DNA of 64,000 nt from DASRWT01 sp963748485 (GTDB lineage Bacteria; Methylomirabilota; Methylomirabilia; Rokubacteriales; CSP1-6). Below the pieces are notes generated by a model, which was given only the letters and a program-made list of their open reading frames with translations, had not been told where the DNA came from and ran no database searches. Both the position numbers and the translations under genes were made by a program. Numbering within the stretch: position 1 is the stretch's first letter; the number at the start of each line of letters is the position of its first letter. Of the stretch, positions 16,756 through 25,169 are shown piece after piece. The stretch covers positions 868,001-932,000 of the forward strand of contig CAVVJF010000009.1 of the NCBI GenBank assembly GCA_963748485.1, read 5' to 3'.

Positions 16756-19401
16756 ATGGTCTCCATCTACCGCGCCATCCTTGCGGCGCTCTTCGCGATC
16801 GGCTTGACCATCCCGATAGCGGCTCCCCACGTCACTGCTGCCCCGAAGGACGATTCGACGGTCAGACTGGCGCCGAGCGATACCAGCGACACGCACGGAC
16901 ACGTCCTTATCGCCAAGGGCGGCGGGGGTGGCGGAGGCGGTGGCGGTGGCTCAGGCGGCGGCGGTGGCTCAGGCGGCGGCGGTGGCTCGGGCGGTGGCGG
17001 TGCGGGCGGCGGCGGTGGCGGTGCGGGCGGCGGCGGTGGCTCCGGCGGTGGCGGTGGCGGTGCGGGCGGCGGCGGTGGCTCGGGCGGTGGCGGTGGCGGT
17101 GCGGGCGGCGGTGGCGGCTCAGGCGGTGGCGGTGGCTCGGGCGGTGGCGGTGCGGGCAGCGGTGGCGGCTCGGGCGGCGGTGGCGGCTCGGGCGGCGGCA
17201 GTGGTTCGGGCGGTGGTGGTGGCTCGGGCGGCGGCAGTGGTTCGGGCGGTGGTGGTGGCTCGGGCGGTGGTGGTGGCTCGGGCGGCGGTGGTGGCTCGGG
17301 CGGTGGTGGTGGCTCGGGCAGCGGTGGTGGCTCGGGCAGCGGTGGTGGCTCGGGCGGCGGTGGTGGCTCGGGCAGCGGTGGTGGCTCGGGCGGCGGCGGT
17401 GCCTCGGGTGGTGGCAGTGGTGCGGGGGGCAGCAGCGCCGGCAGTGGCGGTGGCTCCGGCGCGGCCGGGGGCTCGGGTAGTGCGGGCGGGTCCGGCAGTG
17501 GCGGTGGCTCTGACGCTAGTAGCGGCGCCGCCGGTAGTGCCGGAGGCGGTGGTGCGGGTGCCGGTGCGCCCGGCAGCGGTAATGACGGCGCGACGGCGAC
17601 AGGAGGAGACGGCGTTACCTCCCCTGCGGCCGGTGCTCTGGCGGCATGGAAGACATTACTGAGCCAGGCCCAGGCGGACCTCGCGACAGGCAACTTCCGC
17701 CAGGCTCAAAGCGGGGCCGAGATGTTGCTCCGCGGCGGTGTGCCGGAGGCTGTGCGGTCAGCGGCTCTCCTCGTCGCCGCCGACGCCGCGTATGGAATGC
17801 GTTCGTACGGCCAGGCCGCCGCTCGCTACCGGGAATTTCTGTCGAGGCACGAAGAGGCACCGGAAACCCCTGGCGCCGCCATGGCACTGGGTTGGGCAGA
17901 GTTTCGGCTTGGTGATCGCGCCCGCGCCCGACGATCGTGGACCGGGGTCGCCGACAAGTTTCCGGCCGATGCTCGCGCTCCCCTCGCGTGCGTGCTCGCC
18001 GCGGAGGTGGCAAGCCAGGGGGGCGACACGGTGGCGGCTCACGCCCTGTTCCACCGGCTCATCGCGCAGTATCCATCGACGCTGCACGCTGGGATCGCGA
18101 GATTGAGCAGATCCGTTCTCGCGCTCCGCCGAGACCACGAGGATGAAGCGGTGCGCGAGCTCGACGTGCTGGTTCAGTCGAGCGAGCCTCTGGTCATCGA
18201 CGCGCATGCGAGACTGAGCGCGACGCTCGCGGTGCCGGGAACCGAAGGGGGTCTGGACGAACCGCCGCGTAATGCGTCGTGGGGCCACGGCGCTGGCGGA
18301 GGTGTCCGGGCGAGTGGTACCGAGCCTCTCGAGTCGTTCACCACCCGCTTGCTGGGGCAAGAACGCGAGCGCACCCCGTACCTGCTTCACGGCTTCGTGC
18401 TGCTCGCAGCAGCGAACCACGGCTGGTCCGACGTGAGCGTGGACGCGCTGGCTGGCCGGCTCGTCGATGACTTTCCCTCCTATCCAGCGGCTCCCGTGCT
18501 TCTGGCCCGGGTGGCCGCAGCGTCGGCTTCCACCGGACAATGGCCGATCGCACGCCGGGCCTATGAAAAGCTGGTCAAGGCTCGTGCCCCGCTCGAGCAG
18601 GCGGCGGCTGCTGGCGGCGACGCCGCACCGCGCGCGTTGCTCCTGCTCGCCCAGATGGACGAGACGGGCGGCCGCCGCCGGGAGGCGCTCGCCGCCTACG
18701 ACCGGGTGCTCCGGGACTATCCTCGCATCGAGCGATCAACGCAGAGCCTGCTCTCGCACGCTCGGCTTCTCGAGGACTTCGGGGAAGTGGACCGGATGCC
18801 ACCCCTCCTGCTACGGGTGGTCGCCCAGACCGATGGCGAGGTTGCGGCGGAGGCTGCGTACCGCCTCGGTCGAATCTTGAACGCCGAGGGACTGCACGTG
18901 GACGCGGTCCAGTGGTACATGACGGCAGCATATGTCGCAGAAGGCTCGAGATGGGCGCGGCTGGCGCTGCTCGGCGCCGGCAGTTCCCTGACCGCTCTGC
19001 GCGCGTTGAACGAGGCCGTGGCCGTTTACCGAAAGCTCCTACCTGCGAACGGTCTCGCGCGAACCGAAGACCGGGAGACGAGCGGCGAGGCGGCGTACCG
19101 CGTCGCCGAGATACTCCGCGGCGCGGGTCAACATGAAGACGCGCTCGACATGTATTTGACTTCGGCGTACCTGACCCCGGGCTCACCGGCCGAGCCCCGC
19201 GCACTGGTGGGCGCGGTGCAGTGCCTGGTCGCGCGCGGTGACCGGCTCTCTGCGGAAGCGATCTACCGCCGCCTCCTGCAATCGAGCACCACCGAACCGG
19301 AGTTCCTGGCGACAGCGCGCCAGGCGCTTCGTGGCGCCGGTGGAGCGGCTCGCGACAGGAGCGGCATGACCGAATCTGCGCTACCCAAGAGCGCGCGTTG
19401 A
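16756..19401 (+). CDS. Secreted Gly/Ser-rich low-complexity protein with TPR domain
   Basis: From ATG 16756 the product is 881 aa. MVSIYRAILAALFAIGLTIP is a signal peptide (cleavage near AAP/HVTAAP). Residues about 55-280 are almost only glycine with regularly spaced Ser or Ala (GGGGGSGGGG-type units), encoded by GGC/GGT-rich tandem DNA. The remaining 600 residues are helical tetratricopeptide-like repeats (ALLVAADAAYGMRSYGQAAARYREFL, EAAYRLGRILNAEGLHVDAVQWY), suited to protein binding outside the cytoplasm. No strong ribosome site precedes the start, but upstream frame only translates repeat copy d. The gene ends 7 nt before repeat copy e. Function is unknown. Confidence 0.75.
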   Translation: MVSIYRAILAALFAIGLTIPIAAPHVTAAPKDDSTVRLAPSDTSDTHGHVLIAKGGGGGGGGGGGSGGGGGSGGGGGSGGGGAGGGGGGAGGGGGSGGGGGGAGGGGGSGGGGGGAGGGGGSGGGGGSGGGGAGSGGGSGGGGGSGGGSGSGGGGGSGGGSGSGGGGGSGGGGGSGGGGGSGGGGGSGSGGGSGSGGGSGGGGGSGSGGGSGGGGASGGGSGAGGSSAGSGGGSGAAGGSGSAGGSGSGGGSDASSGAAGSAGGGGAGAGAPGSGNDGATATGGDGVTSPAAGALAAWKTLLSQAQADLATGNFRQAQSGAEMLLRGGVPEAVRSAALLVAADAAYGMRSYGQAAARYREFLSRHEEAPETPGAAMALGWAEFRLGDRARARRSWTGVADKFPADARAPLACVLAAEVASQGGDTVAAHALFHRLIAQYPSTLHAGIARLSRSVLALRRDHEDEAVRELDVLVQSSEPLVIDAHARLSATLAVPGTEGGLDEPPRNASWGHGAGGGVRASGTEPLESFTTRLLGQERERTPYLLHGFVLLAAANHGWSDVSVDALAGRLVDDFPSYPAAPVLLARVAAASASTGQWPIARRAYEKLVKARAPLEQAAAAGGDAAPRALLLLAQMDETGGRRREALAAYDRVLRDYPRIERSTQSLLSHARLLEDFGEVDRMPPLLLRVVAQTDGEVAAEAAYRLGRILNAEGLHVDAVQWYMTAAYVAEGSRWARLALLGAGSSLTALRALNEAVAVYRKLLPANGLARTEDRETSGEAAYRVAEILRGAGQHEDALDMYLTSAYLTPGSPAEPRALVGAVQCLVARGDRLSAEAIYRRLLQSSTTEPEFLATARQALRGAGGAARDRSGMTESALPKSAR

Positions 19402-19408
19402 TGTTGGC

Positions 19409-19522
19409 CTGTGACAGCGGCTCCTGGGGCGGCTGGCGTCCGAGTCTGCGAGGTTATGTCACGGGGACGGGGGCCACGCGTGGGGTGCCCGCCGCCGGAG
19501 GGCATTGATGTTGCCTATCCTC
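19409..19522 (+). repeat. ~113-bp repeat family, copy e
   Basis: CTGTGACAGCGGCTCCTGG through GGCATTGATGTTGCCTATCC. It is almost identical to copy f at 22.5 kb over its full length (one difference noted: GGCATT versus GGCGTT), so one of the two is recent. Confidence 0.8.
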
Positions 19523-19527
19523 CTGGC

Positions 19528-19629
19528 ATGAACTGCCCGGCCTGCAATCGCCTCTACCCCGCCTCCGACCCCTGGCGGTATGTTACGGGCTCCATCCTCG
19601 CGGTCGACGGCGGCGGGACCGCGTCGTAG
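19528..19629 (+). pseudogene. Junction of a zinc-ribbon start and an SDR end
   Basis: The frame starts MNCPACNRLYP, like zinc-ribbon proteins, and ends WRYVTGSILAVDGGGTAS, the C-terminus of short-chain dehydrogenases (YVTGxxLxVDGG). The two parts are unrelated, so this 33-codon frame is a rearrangement product directly after repeat copy e. Confidence 0.5.
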
Positions 19630-19709
19630 CACTCGTGTTTGTCACATCCGGAGCTTCATGTTATTTTCTCGAAACAGGATCCGGCTGCGCCCGCTCAGGA
19701 GGATAGAGG

Positions 19710-20249
19710 ATGGCCTTCTTCGAGCCGATTCCCGACGATAAGCTCTCACCGGAATCGAAGCGACTAATGGAGATCGCGCGGAAGCGGACACCCAGCCAGG
19801 CGGTCGGACCGAGCGTCCGCGCCATGGCCGCGCACCCGCGAGTTCTGAAAGGATTCGTCGAGGTGCGCGAACAACTGAACCCGATCCCGAGCCGCTTCGG
19901 GTCGGGCCACTACATCGCGGGCATGCTCATCGCCCACAGTGTCGGATGCCGCGCTTGTTTCAATCTCAGCCGGGGATGGCTCGCCAAGGTTGGATTCGAT
20001 GATGCAACGATGGACGGCTATTGTGCCGCGCCTGCCACACTCCCGCTGGCCGAGCGGGATCGGCGCATGGTCGAGTTTACCGTGAAGCTTGCCTGCGACC
20101 GCCCCGGCGTGAAACCGGCCGACTTCCGGGACATGGAGCAGGCAGGCTTCTCCAAGGAGGACGTGCTTGAAATGATCGGCATTGCCGCCTTCTGGAACCT
20201 GGCGACCACATTCGGAACCGCCATCGACGCCGGCCTCCAGGAGGAGTAG
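19710..20249 (+). CDS. AhpD-like / carboxymuconolactone decarboxylase family protein
   Basis: A 179-aa helical protein with the family core: GHYIAGMLIAHSVGCRACFNLSRGWL, where CRAC is the redox CxxC of alkylhydroperoxidase AhpD-like proteins, and a second helix block ERDRRMVEFTVKLACDRPGV, GFSKEDVLEMIGIAAFWNLA. Members act as peroxidases or decarboxylases; the CxxC favours a redox role. The start follows AGGAGGATAGAGG. The cyclase regulator begins 8 nt after its stop, so the two may be co-transcribed. Confidence 0.8.
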   Translation: MAFFEPIPDDKLSPESKRLMEIARKRTPSQAVGPSVRAMAAHPRVLKGFVEVREQLNPIPSRFGSGHYIAGMLIAHSVGCRACFNLSRGWLAKVGFDDATMDGYCAAPATLPLAERDRRMVEFTVKLACDRPGVKPADFRDMEQAGFSKEDVLEMIGIAAFWNLATTFGTAIDAGLQEE

Positions 20250-20256
20250 CCCAGCC

Positions 20257-22524
20257 GTGACCTGCCCGGCCTGCGGTCACGACAACCGCGAGGCCGCCCG
20301 CTTCTGTGACTCCTGCGGCCGCCCCCTCGAGGCGCGCTGCCCCGCGTGCGGTCAACCCGCGCGCCCCGGCGCCCGGTTCTGCGACGGCTGCGGCACCCCT
20401 CTCGCTCCGTCCTCGGTCCAACCAGCTGCCGCTTCCCGAGCTCCCGCCTCCTACACGCCCCACCATCTCGCCGAGCGCATCCTCAAGGAAGGACGCGCCC
20501 TCCGCGGCGAACGCAAGGAGGTCACGGTCCTATTCGTGGACGTCCAGGGCTCGACCGAGCTGGCGGGGGCCCTCGACCCCGAAGAGTTCCACAGCGTCAT
20601 GGATGGCGCATTCCAGCTCATGCTCGACGCCGTGCACCGCTGGGAGGGCACCGTCAACCAGTTCACCGGCGACGGCATCATGGCGCTCTTCGGCGCGCCG
20701 ATCGCCCACGAGGACCATGCCCGGCGCGCGCTGCACGCCGCGTTGGAGGTCCAGCGCGCTCTCGCAGACTATGCCGTAGCGCTGAGACGCGACAAGGGCC
20801 TAGCGTTCCAGGTCCGGCTTGGGCTCAACAGCGGCCCCGTGGTCGTGGGCGCGATCGGCGACGATTTGAGGATGGACTACACCGCGCAGGGGCTGACGAC
20901 CAACCTCGCCGCCAGAATGCAGCAGGCCGCCGACCCGGGAGCCATTCTCGTGGCGGCGCCGACCTACCGTCTGGGCGAAGGCTACTTTCGCTTTCGTCCG
21001 CTGGGACCCATGCGGGTGCGCGGCGTCGGCGAGCCGGTCGAGGGCTACGTGCTCGAGGGCGAAGGTACTGTGGTCTCGCGCCTGGAGGCCTCGCTCCGAC
21101 GCGGGGTATCACCCTTCCGTGGGCGCGAGACCGAGCTTCTGGCGCTCGGCGAATGCTGGGAGCAGGCGCTCCAGAAGCAAGGCCAGGCCGTATGTCTAAT
21201 CGGCGAACCGGGGATCGGGAAATCGCGACTGGCCTACGAGTTCCGCAAGAGCCTCGGCATCGCCGACCGGGTCGAAGGCGTGGCCCTGTCGCACACCCGT
21301 ACGGCCGCCTACTCCGTGTTCCGCCAGATGCTGCGCCAACTGGCCGGCATCGATCCCGACGCCGATCTCTCCACGGTCCGCGATCGCCTCCACCGCCGGC
21401 TGTGGGACCTCGACCCGGCGCTCGCCGGGCTCGTGCCGGAGATCCTGCCCCTGCTGGGGACCTCGTGTGAGACTCTCGCGCATAAGCAGGATGCACCTGC
21501 GCGCGATGACCCGAAGGACCGCCTGCGCGAGGCCGTCACGGCGTGGGTGAAGGCGGAATGCCGGCTCGGCCCCCGGCTCTTCGTCGTCGAGGACCTGCAC
21601 TGGCTCGACGCTTCATCCGAGGAGCTCCTGCGACACCTCGCTCTCGAAGCGCGAGCCCTGCCGCTCCTGCTCCTGATGACCTCGCGCTCTTCCGTGACAG
21701 GGAGCAACCTTGAGCTGGGTCGGATCCGCGAGATCGGCCTCAAGGCCCTCGGCCCGGAGGACATCCACGCCCTGGTGGACGCGCAGGTCGAGCCCTATCC
21801 CGCCAGCCCACGACTGCGGCGGGTCGCGGCCGAGCGGTGCGAGGGCAATCCGTTCTTCGTCGAGGAGCTGGTACGGGCGTTCCGCGAGCGGGGCGATCTC
21901 CATTTGGAGGACGGCGCGTACGACCTGCGCGAGGAGACCGAGCGGCTCGTGCCGCCAACCATCAGCGCGCTGATTGCCTCCCGCGTGGACCGCCTTCCCG
22001 CGTCGGCCCGCGAGCTGCTCGCCGACGCCGCGGCGCTCGGCAAGGAATTTCCGCTCGCTCACCTGCGCGCCCTTGTAGCCCCGGAGCGATTCGAGGACAA
22101 CCTGGCGCTGGTCGAGCGTCGAGGGTTTCTCGACCGCAAGACTGACGGGCCCGTCGCCACGCTGGCGTTTCGTCACGTTCTCACCCAAGAAGTTACCTAC
22201 GGAACCCTCCTCCAATCGGACCGCCAGGTGCGCCACCGGCGCGCGGCGGAGATGCTCGAGCATCTGTACCGGGGGCGAACCGAGGAAGTCTGCGACCAGC
22301 TCGCCCATCACTGGTCGCAGAGCGATCGTCGCCCGCAGGCCCTGCCGTATCTCGTGACCGCGGCGGACGGCGCGGTCGCCGTGGGCGCCAACCAGGAGGC
22401 GATTGGCCATCTCCAGTCTGCTCTGGCGCTCATCGCGGAGCATCCGGACGCCGCGCCGGTCGCCCAGCAGGGCGCCATCCGTCTCAAGCTCGCGGGCCTC
22501 CACTTCATCACCGGCGAGCGGTAG
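20257..22524 (+). CDS. Zinc-ribbon adenylate cyclase-homology / AAA regulator, C-terminally truncated
   Basis: From GTG 20257, 755 aa. Two zinc ribbons (CPACGHDN...CDSCG, CPACGQ...CDGCG) open the protein. A class III cyclase domain follows (VTVLFVDVQGSTELAG, GDGIMALFGAP, LRLGLNSGPVVVGAIG), then a STAND/AAA ATPase (Walker A LIGEPGIGKSRL, DLHWLD as Walker B). The homologue at 60.8-64 kb continues with about 500 residues of TPR sensor repeats, but here the frame stops shortly after LKLAGLHFITGER, 5 nt before repeat copy f. It is likely cut by the repeat; the cyclase and ATPase parts look intact. Confidence 0.85.
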   Translation: MTCPACGHDNREAARFCDSCGRPLEARCPACGQPARPGARFCDGCGTPLAPSSVQPAAASRAPASYTPHHLAERILKEGRALRGERKEVTVLFVDVQGSTELAGALDPEEFHSVMDGAFQLMLDAVHRWEGTVNQFTGDGIMALFGAPIAHEDHARRALHAALEVQRALADYAVALRRDKGLAFQVRLGLNSGPVVVGAIGDDLRMDYTAQGLTTNLAARMQQAADPGAILVAAPTYRLGEGYFRFRPLGPMRVRGVGEPVEGYVLEGEGTVVSRLEASLRRGVSPFRGRETELLALGECWEQALQKQGQAVCLIGEPGIGKSRLAYEFRKSLGIADRVEGVALSHTRTAAYSVFRQMLRQLAGIDPDADLSTVRDRLHRRLWDLDPALAGLVPEILPLLGTSCETLAHKQDAPARDDPKDRLREAVTAWVKAECRLGPRLFVVEDLHWLDASSEELLRHLALEARALPLLLLMTSRSSVTGSNLELGRIREIGLKALGPEDIHALVDAQVEPYPASPRLRRVAAERCEGNPFFVEELVRAFRERGDLHLEDGAYDLREETERLVPPTISALIASRVDRLPASARELLADAAALGKEFPLAHLRALVAPERFEDNLALVERRGFLDRKTDGPVATLAFRHVLTQEVTYGTLLQSDRQVRHRRAAEMLEHLYRGRTEEVCDQLAHHWSQSDRRPQALPYLVTAADGAVAVGANQEAIGHLQSALALIAEHPDAAPVAQQGAIRLKLAGLHFITGER

Positions 22525-22529
22525 TGGCG

Positions 22530-22643
22530 CTGTGACAGCGGCTCCTGGGGCGGCTGGCGTCCGAGTCTGCGAGGTTATGTCACGGGGACGGGGGCCACGC
22601 GTGGGGTGCCCGCCGCCGGAGGGCGTTGATGTTGCCTATCCTC
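22530..22643 (+). repeat. ~113-bp repeat family, copy f
   Basis: Nearly identical to copy e at 19.4 kb. It begins 5 nt after the premature end of the cyclase/AAA gene and is followed head-to-tail by copy g. Confidence 0.8.
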
Positions 22644-22755
22644 TGTGACAGCGGCTCCTCGGGCGGCTGGCGTCCGAGTCTGGCACCTTATGTCATGGGG
22701 ACGGGGCCACGGACGGGGCCACCACCGCCGGAGGGCGTTCATGTTACCTATCCTC
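22644..22755 (+). repeat. ~113-bp repeat family, copy g (tandem)
   Basis: Starts TGTGACAGCGGCTCCTCGG and ends ATGTTACCTATCCTC, more diverged from e and f than they are from each other. The e/f-like and g-like types side by side show that the repeat can insert next to itself. Confidence 0.75.
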
Positions 22756-22809
22756 AGTTCGGCGAGGTTCGCGCCGCGGTCTGGCTACCATGATCTACGG
22801 GAGGACAGC

Positions 22810-23916
22810 ATGCGAGCACATCTCGTCACGATCTGCGCCGGTCTCGTCACCGCGCTGGCTGCGGGGGCACTGATGACCTCATCGGCCGGGGCCGCCACCT
22901 TCGTCTACGTCGGCAACGCTGAGAGCAACGAGGTCTACGTGCTTCAGCTCAACCCGCAGAACGGCGACCTCGCGGTCATCGACAAAACCGCGATCCCCGG
23001 CATCGAGAAGCCGGGCATCTCGACGCCGATGTCGGTGAGCCCCGATCGCCGTGTCCTGTACGTCGGCACGCGCGGCGAGCCGAAGGCGGCGGCCGGCTTT
23101 GCGATCGATCCGTCGAGCGGCAAGCTGAAGTACGTTGCGAGCGGGCCGCTCGCCGACAGCCTGGCCTACATCGCGGTCGACCGGACGGGGCGCTTCCTCC
23201 TGGGCGCGTCCTATCCCGGCCACCGGGTCACCGTGAATCCGATCGGGTCGCCCGGAAAAGTGTCGCCGCCGCAGCAGGTGCTGGAGAACTATCCCAACGC
23301 GCACGCGATCTTCGCCGATCCCGCGAATCGTTTCGTGCTGGTGCCGACACTCGGCAACGACCGCATCAACCAGTTCGCGTTCGACGCGGCGACCGGCAGG
23401 CTGACACCCACCACGTCGCCGGCCGCCGAAGCGCGGCCGAAGGCCGGCCCTCGCCACTTCGTTTTCCACCCCGGCGGCAAGCTCGTGTACGTCATCGGTG
23501 AGCTCGACGGCGCCGTCTACGTGTTCGACTACAACGCCGCCACGGGTGACCTGAAGCAGAAGCAGGTCCTCAGCGCGCTGCCGGCCGGCTTCCAGGGCAA
23601 GCCCTCGGCCGCCGATCTGCACATCACGCCCAACGGCAAGTTCCTCTACGGCTCGGAGCGCACGACGAGCACCCTGGCCGGCTTCCAGGTCGACTCAGCC
23701 ACTGGCACGTTGACGTCGATCGGCAGCGTACCGACCGAGAAGCAGCCGCGCGGCTTCGCCATTGACCCCTCAGGCCACTATCTGCTCACGGTCGGCCAGC
23801 TCTCGCACGGCATGTCGAGCTACGCGATCGATCAGTCGACCGGCAAGCTGACCAAGCTGAAGGAATATCCGATGGGCAAGAACCCGAACTGGGTCGAGAT
23901 CATCGACCTTCCGTGA
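22810..23916 (+). CDS. Exported lactonase-family beta-propeller protein
   Basis: A 368-aa protein. MRAHLVTICAGLVTALAAGA is a signal peptide, so it acts outside the cytoplasm. The body is a seven-bladed propeller of the 6-phosphogluconolactonase (YbhE/Pgl) type: TFVYVGNAESNEVYVLQL, GPRHFVFHPGGKLVYVIGEL, ADLHITPNGKFLYGSERT, GFAIDPSGHYLLTVGQ. The cytosolic Pgl enzymes lack a leader, so the substrate here may differ. The start ATG follows GGGAGGAC. The gene lies just behind the tandem repeat pair and may have lost its original upstream region. Confidence 0.85.
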   Translation: MRAHLVTICAGLVTALAAGALMTSSAGAATFVYVGNAESNEVYVLQLNPQNGDLAVIDKTAIPGIEKPGISTPMSVSPDRRVLYVGTRGEPKAAAGFAIDPSSGKLKYVASGPLADSLAYIAVDRTGRFLLGASYPGHRVTVNPIGSPGKVSPPQQVLENYPNAHAIFADPANRFVLVPTLGNDRINQFAFDAATGRLTPTTSPAAEARPKAGPRHFVFHPGGKLVYVIGELDGAVYVFDYNAATGDLKQKQVLSALPAGFQGKPSAADLHITPNGKFLYGSERTTSTLAGFQVDSATGTLTSIGSVPTEKQPRGFAIDPSGHYLLTVGQLSHGMSSYAIDQSTGKLTKLKEYPMGKNPNWVEIIDLP

Positions 23917-24035
23917 AGGGGACCCTCTCTGCCCGGCCCCTTCGGCTGGCCCGGCGTTTCGCTGCGCTCCTCCCTCACCCGCTAAGCCCGGAGGATACCA
24001 AACGCCTCCGGCGCGTCCTCCGTCGGCGCCCTCTG

Positions 24036-24235
<200 letters not shown>

Positions 24236-24236
24236 T

Positions 24237-24840
24237 CTGCGCCAACAATCTGCGGGCGCCGATGGAGCTCACCGACCGCGCCATCCTCGACGAGCTCGAG
24301 CAGAAGATCTTCGCGCCGGCGGCGGTCGAAGAGGGCATTCGCCAGGCTGTGGAAACCTTGCGGCCGGTGGGCGATGCCCTGGAGGCTCGGCGCGTGGCCC
24401 TCAAGGTCGAGCTCGCTGAGATCGCCGAGAAGGTGCGGCGCCTCACTGAGGCGATTGAGACAGGGGGAGCCGACCTGGAGGCGGTCGTGAGCGCGCTGAA
24501 GGCCCGTCAGAAGCGTCAGCGCGAGCTCCAGGGGGCCCTCGCCGAGTTGGAGAGTGCCGCATCCTCCGGCGGGGGCGATGCCGCGGAGATCGAGCGCGAG
24601 CTGCGCCGATACCTCGCGGACTGGCAGGGGCTTCTCCGCGGGCAACCCATCCAGGCTCGACAGATGATCCGGAAGCTCCTCACTGGGCGATTGATCTTCA
24701 CACCCGACGAGGACGACCTGGGGAGGTTCTACACGTTCGAGGGACGCGCTGACCGACTCCAGCCAATTAGGGGGACCGTGCGCGCTGCTAGGGCGTTGGT
24801 GACCCCGGGGGGCCTAGGCCGGTTTAGTCGGGCGCTCTCC
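24237..24840 (+). pseudogene. Serine recombinase C-terminal region (copy 5, long)
   Basis: About 200 residues: the last part of the zinc ribbon (RSICANNLRAPME), a coiled-coil stretch (ILDELEQKIFAPAAVEEGI through RQKRQRELQGALAELE) and the distal domain RQMIRKLLTGRLIFTPDED. This is the C-terminal half of large serine recombinases; the N-terminal catalytic domain with its serine is absent. It ends in GTGACCCCGG, the start of the att-like core (24799), after which the sequence diverges. Integration proteins of this type move phages and islands, but this copy cannot be active. Confidence 0.8.
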
Positions 24841-25169
24841 CTCGTCGGCCAGACGCGGGCCGCGACGCCCTCGCCGCCGAGTTCGACCTGACGAGCCCGC
24901 TCGCGCGGCTGGAAGCGGGGCGGACGGCGGTCGCGTGGACGAACCTGGAAGCCGCTAGCGAGTCCCTGGAAGCCGCGAGGCGAGCGCGGGAGGAAGGCCG
25001 AGGGCGCCGGCCGAGCCCCCGGACCCTGGAGCGTCTAGCGCGTCGGCAGGGACTCGCCAACGCGGACTACGCCCAGGCGCTCGCCGCGCTTCGGGAGCTG
25101 GTTGGCGCCCACCGCCCGCCCGCCCCCATCGCCGACTTGGTCGCTCGGCAGCACCGGGGCCGCGCATGA
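24828..25169 (+). CDS. Small-terminase-like ORF, start not visible
   Basis: A frame without ATG or GTG opens after a stop at 24827 and encodes about 113 residues (…EFDLTSPLARLEAGRTAVAW, LEAARRAREEGRGRR, LARRQGLANADYAQALAAL, LVARQHRGRA). Its TGA overlaps the ATG of the large terminase (ATGA), the usual arrangement of terS-terL, and it is basic and helical. Its 5' end seems cut at the recombinase scar, or it uses a rare start codon. I have no sequence-family match; the call rests on position and composition. Confidence 0.45.
   Translation, partial: SGALPRRPDAGRDALAAEFDLTSPLARLEAGRTAVAWTNLEAASESLEAARRAREEGRGRRPSPRTLERLARRQGLANADYAQALAALRELVGAHRPPAPIADLVARQHRGRA

Noticed and set aside
16918..17590. 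Regular short repeats that could be taken for a CRISPR array
   Set aside because: Units are 9-18 nt, coding and in frame, with no spacers and no cas genes. No CRISPR array was seen anywhere in the window.
16767..17693. Long proline-rich ORF on the minus strand
   Set aside because: It is the antisense reading of the Gly-codon repeats; the plus strand has a signal peptide and a TPR domain in the same gene.
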